Part shown: piece after piece, positions 6,330 to 6,632 of the stretch
Position numbering within the stretch: the stretch's first letter is position 1
How the letters are laid out: every line of letters starts with the position of its first letter
Source: Caldifarciminota bacterium
GTDB taxonomy: Bacteria; Hydrothermota; Tepidihabitantia; B3-TA06; JALVRC01
Direction: 5' to 3'
DNA length: 6,632 nt
Assembly (NCBI GenBank): GCA_027025255.1
Contig: JALVRC010000034.1
Location: forward strand, 1-6,632
Program-made: the position numbers and the translations under genes
Notes under the pieces: model-generated
What the model saw: only the letters and a program-made list of their open reading frames with translations
Told to the model about the DNA's origin: nothing
The model's database searches: none

Positions 6330-6632
6330 ATGATGTTTGATTTGAGGGAATACAAAAAGGTTGTGTATCAAAAAAGTCGTTTTCTTTTTGGAGTGGGAGG
6401 ATTGGTTCTTTTATTTGCCGGTTTTATATTCTATTTGTTGAGTTTTAATGCTTTTTATCTGTATCTTTCTCTGTTTACTCTCCCTTTAATTTTATACGGT
6501 TTTACAAAACCTTCTTTTAAAACAGTATTAAACAAAATAAAAAGAATAGACAGAAGTGTTTTTGAAAAGATTAAGAATGCCTTTGAACTTAATAATAAAA
6601 TAGATTCTAAGGAAAACTATTCAGAAGAATTT
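6330..6632 (+). CDS. Membrane protein, N-terminal part only (possibly DUF4175-like)
   Basis: An open frame runs from two adjacent ATGs (6330 and 6333) to the window edge, 101 codons with no stop. There is no in-frame ATG, GTG or TTG between the upstream TGA at 6300 and these ATGs. The promoter position favours the second ATG. The protein starts with a charged segment (FDLREYKK), then two hydrophobic helices at about residues 18-38 and 41-59 with a short turn, then a cytoplasmic-looking basic and helical part. NKIKRIDRSVFEKIKNAFEL (about 68-87) resembles the segment after the membrane helices of DUF4175-type proteins, where an Ile-Asp-Arg motif precedes a Lys- and Ala-rich helix. That resemblance is from memory and weak. 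Nothing in the visible part shows a catalytic function. It has its own promoter and is probably not part of the tricorn operon. Confidence 0.7.
   Translation, partial: MMFDLREYKKVVYQKSRFLFGVGGLVLLFAGFIFYLLSFNAFYLYLSLFTLPLILYGFTKPSFKTVLNKIKRIDRSVFEKIKNAFELNNKIDSKENYSEEF

Overview
The window is a compact, strongly AT-rich piece of a bacterial chromosome (roughly 30% G+C by eye). Arginine codons are mostly AGA/AGG and intergenic gaps are short. The gene mix is a bacterial tricorn peptidase, a PATAN (DUF4388) regulator, a Roadblock/LC7 protein, a YjbQ-family protein, an alkyltransferase-like protein and a lipoprotein. The two tRNA genes do not encode CCA. This suits a thermophilic or anaerobic lineage of a little-cultivated phylum (WOR-3/Stahlbacteria, Hydrothermae or Cloacimonadota-like), but that placement is inference. 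The lipoprotein argues for a bacterium rather than an archaeon. No mobile element, CRISPR array or phage gene is visible.

Layout. Positions 1-700 (minus) hold a gene cut by the window edge, with a degenerate receiver domain followed by a PATAN domain. Positions 748-1526 (minus) hold a two-gene unit, Roadblock/LC7 then yjbQ, joined by an ATGA stop/start overlap. tRNA-Val(CAC) lies at 1573-1646 (plus) and is convergent with a lipoprotein gene at 1651-2328 (minus). Divergent promoters at 2351-2428 serve the lipoprotein and tRNA-Arg(TCT), 2437-2510 (plus). The tricorn gene follows at 2541-5741 (plus), only 30 bases after the tRNA and with no visible terminator or promoter between them. An alkyltransferase-like gene (5738-6214) overlaps the tricorn stop by ATGA. 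The last gene, 6330 to the edge, encodes the start of a membrane protein, possibly of the DUF4175 type.

Regulation. Five sigma70-type promoters can be read, TTGAC(A/T) with a TATAAT-like -10, and all five have the same 16-base spacer. Two of them, upstream of the PATAN gene and of the last membrane protein, put the -10 box only 3-6 bases from the ATG with no ribosome-binding site, which implies leaderless mRNAs. The Roadblock, lipoprotein and tricorn genes have good Shine-Dalgarno sequences, while yjbQ and the alkyltransferase-like gene rely on coupled ATGA starts.

The most interesting items are the tricorn/alkyltransferase-like pair, in which the second protein has lost the alkyl-acceptor cysteine (PYWRV in place of PCHRV), and a 12-base perfect inverted repeat inside its coding sequence. 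The loop of that repeat is complementary to a downstream segment, so two competing RNA hairpins are possible. Other points are the leaderless genes, the uniform promoter spacing and the apparent tRNA-Arg/tricorn co-transcript.
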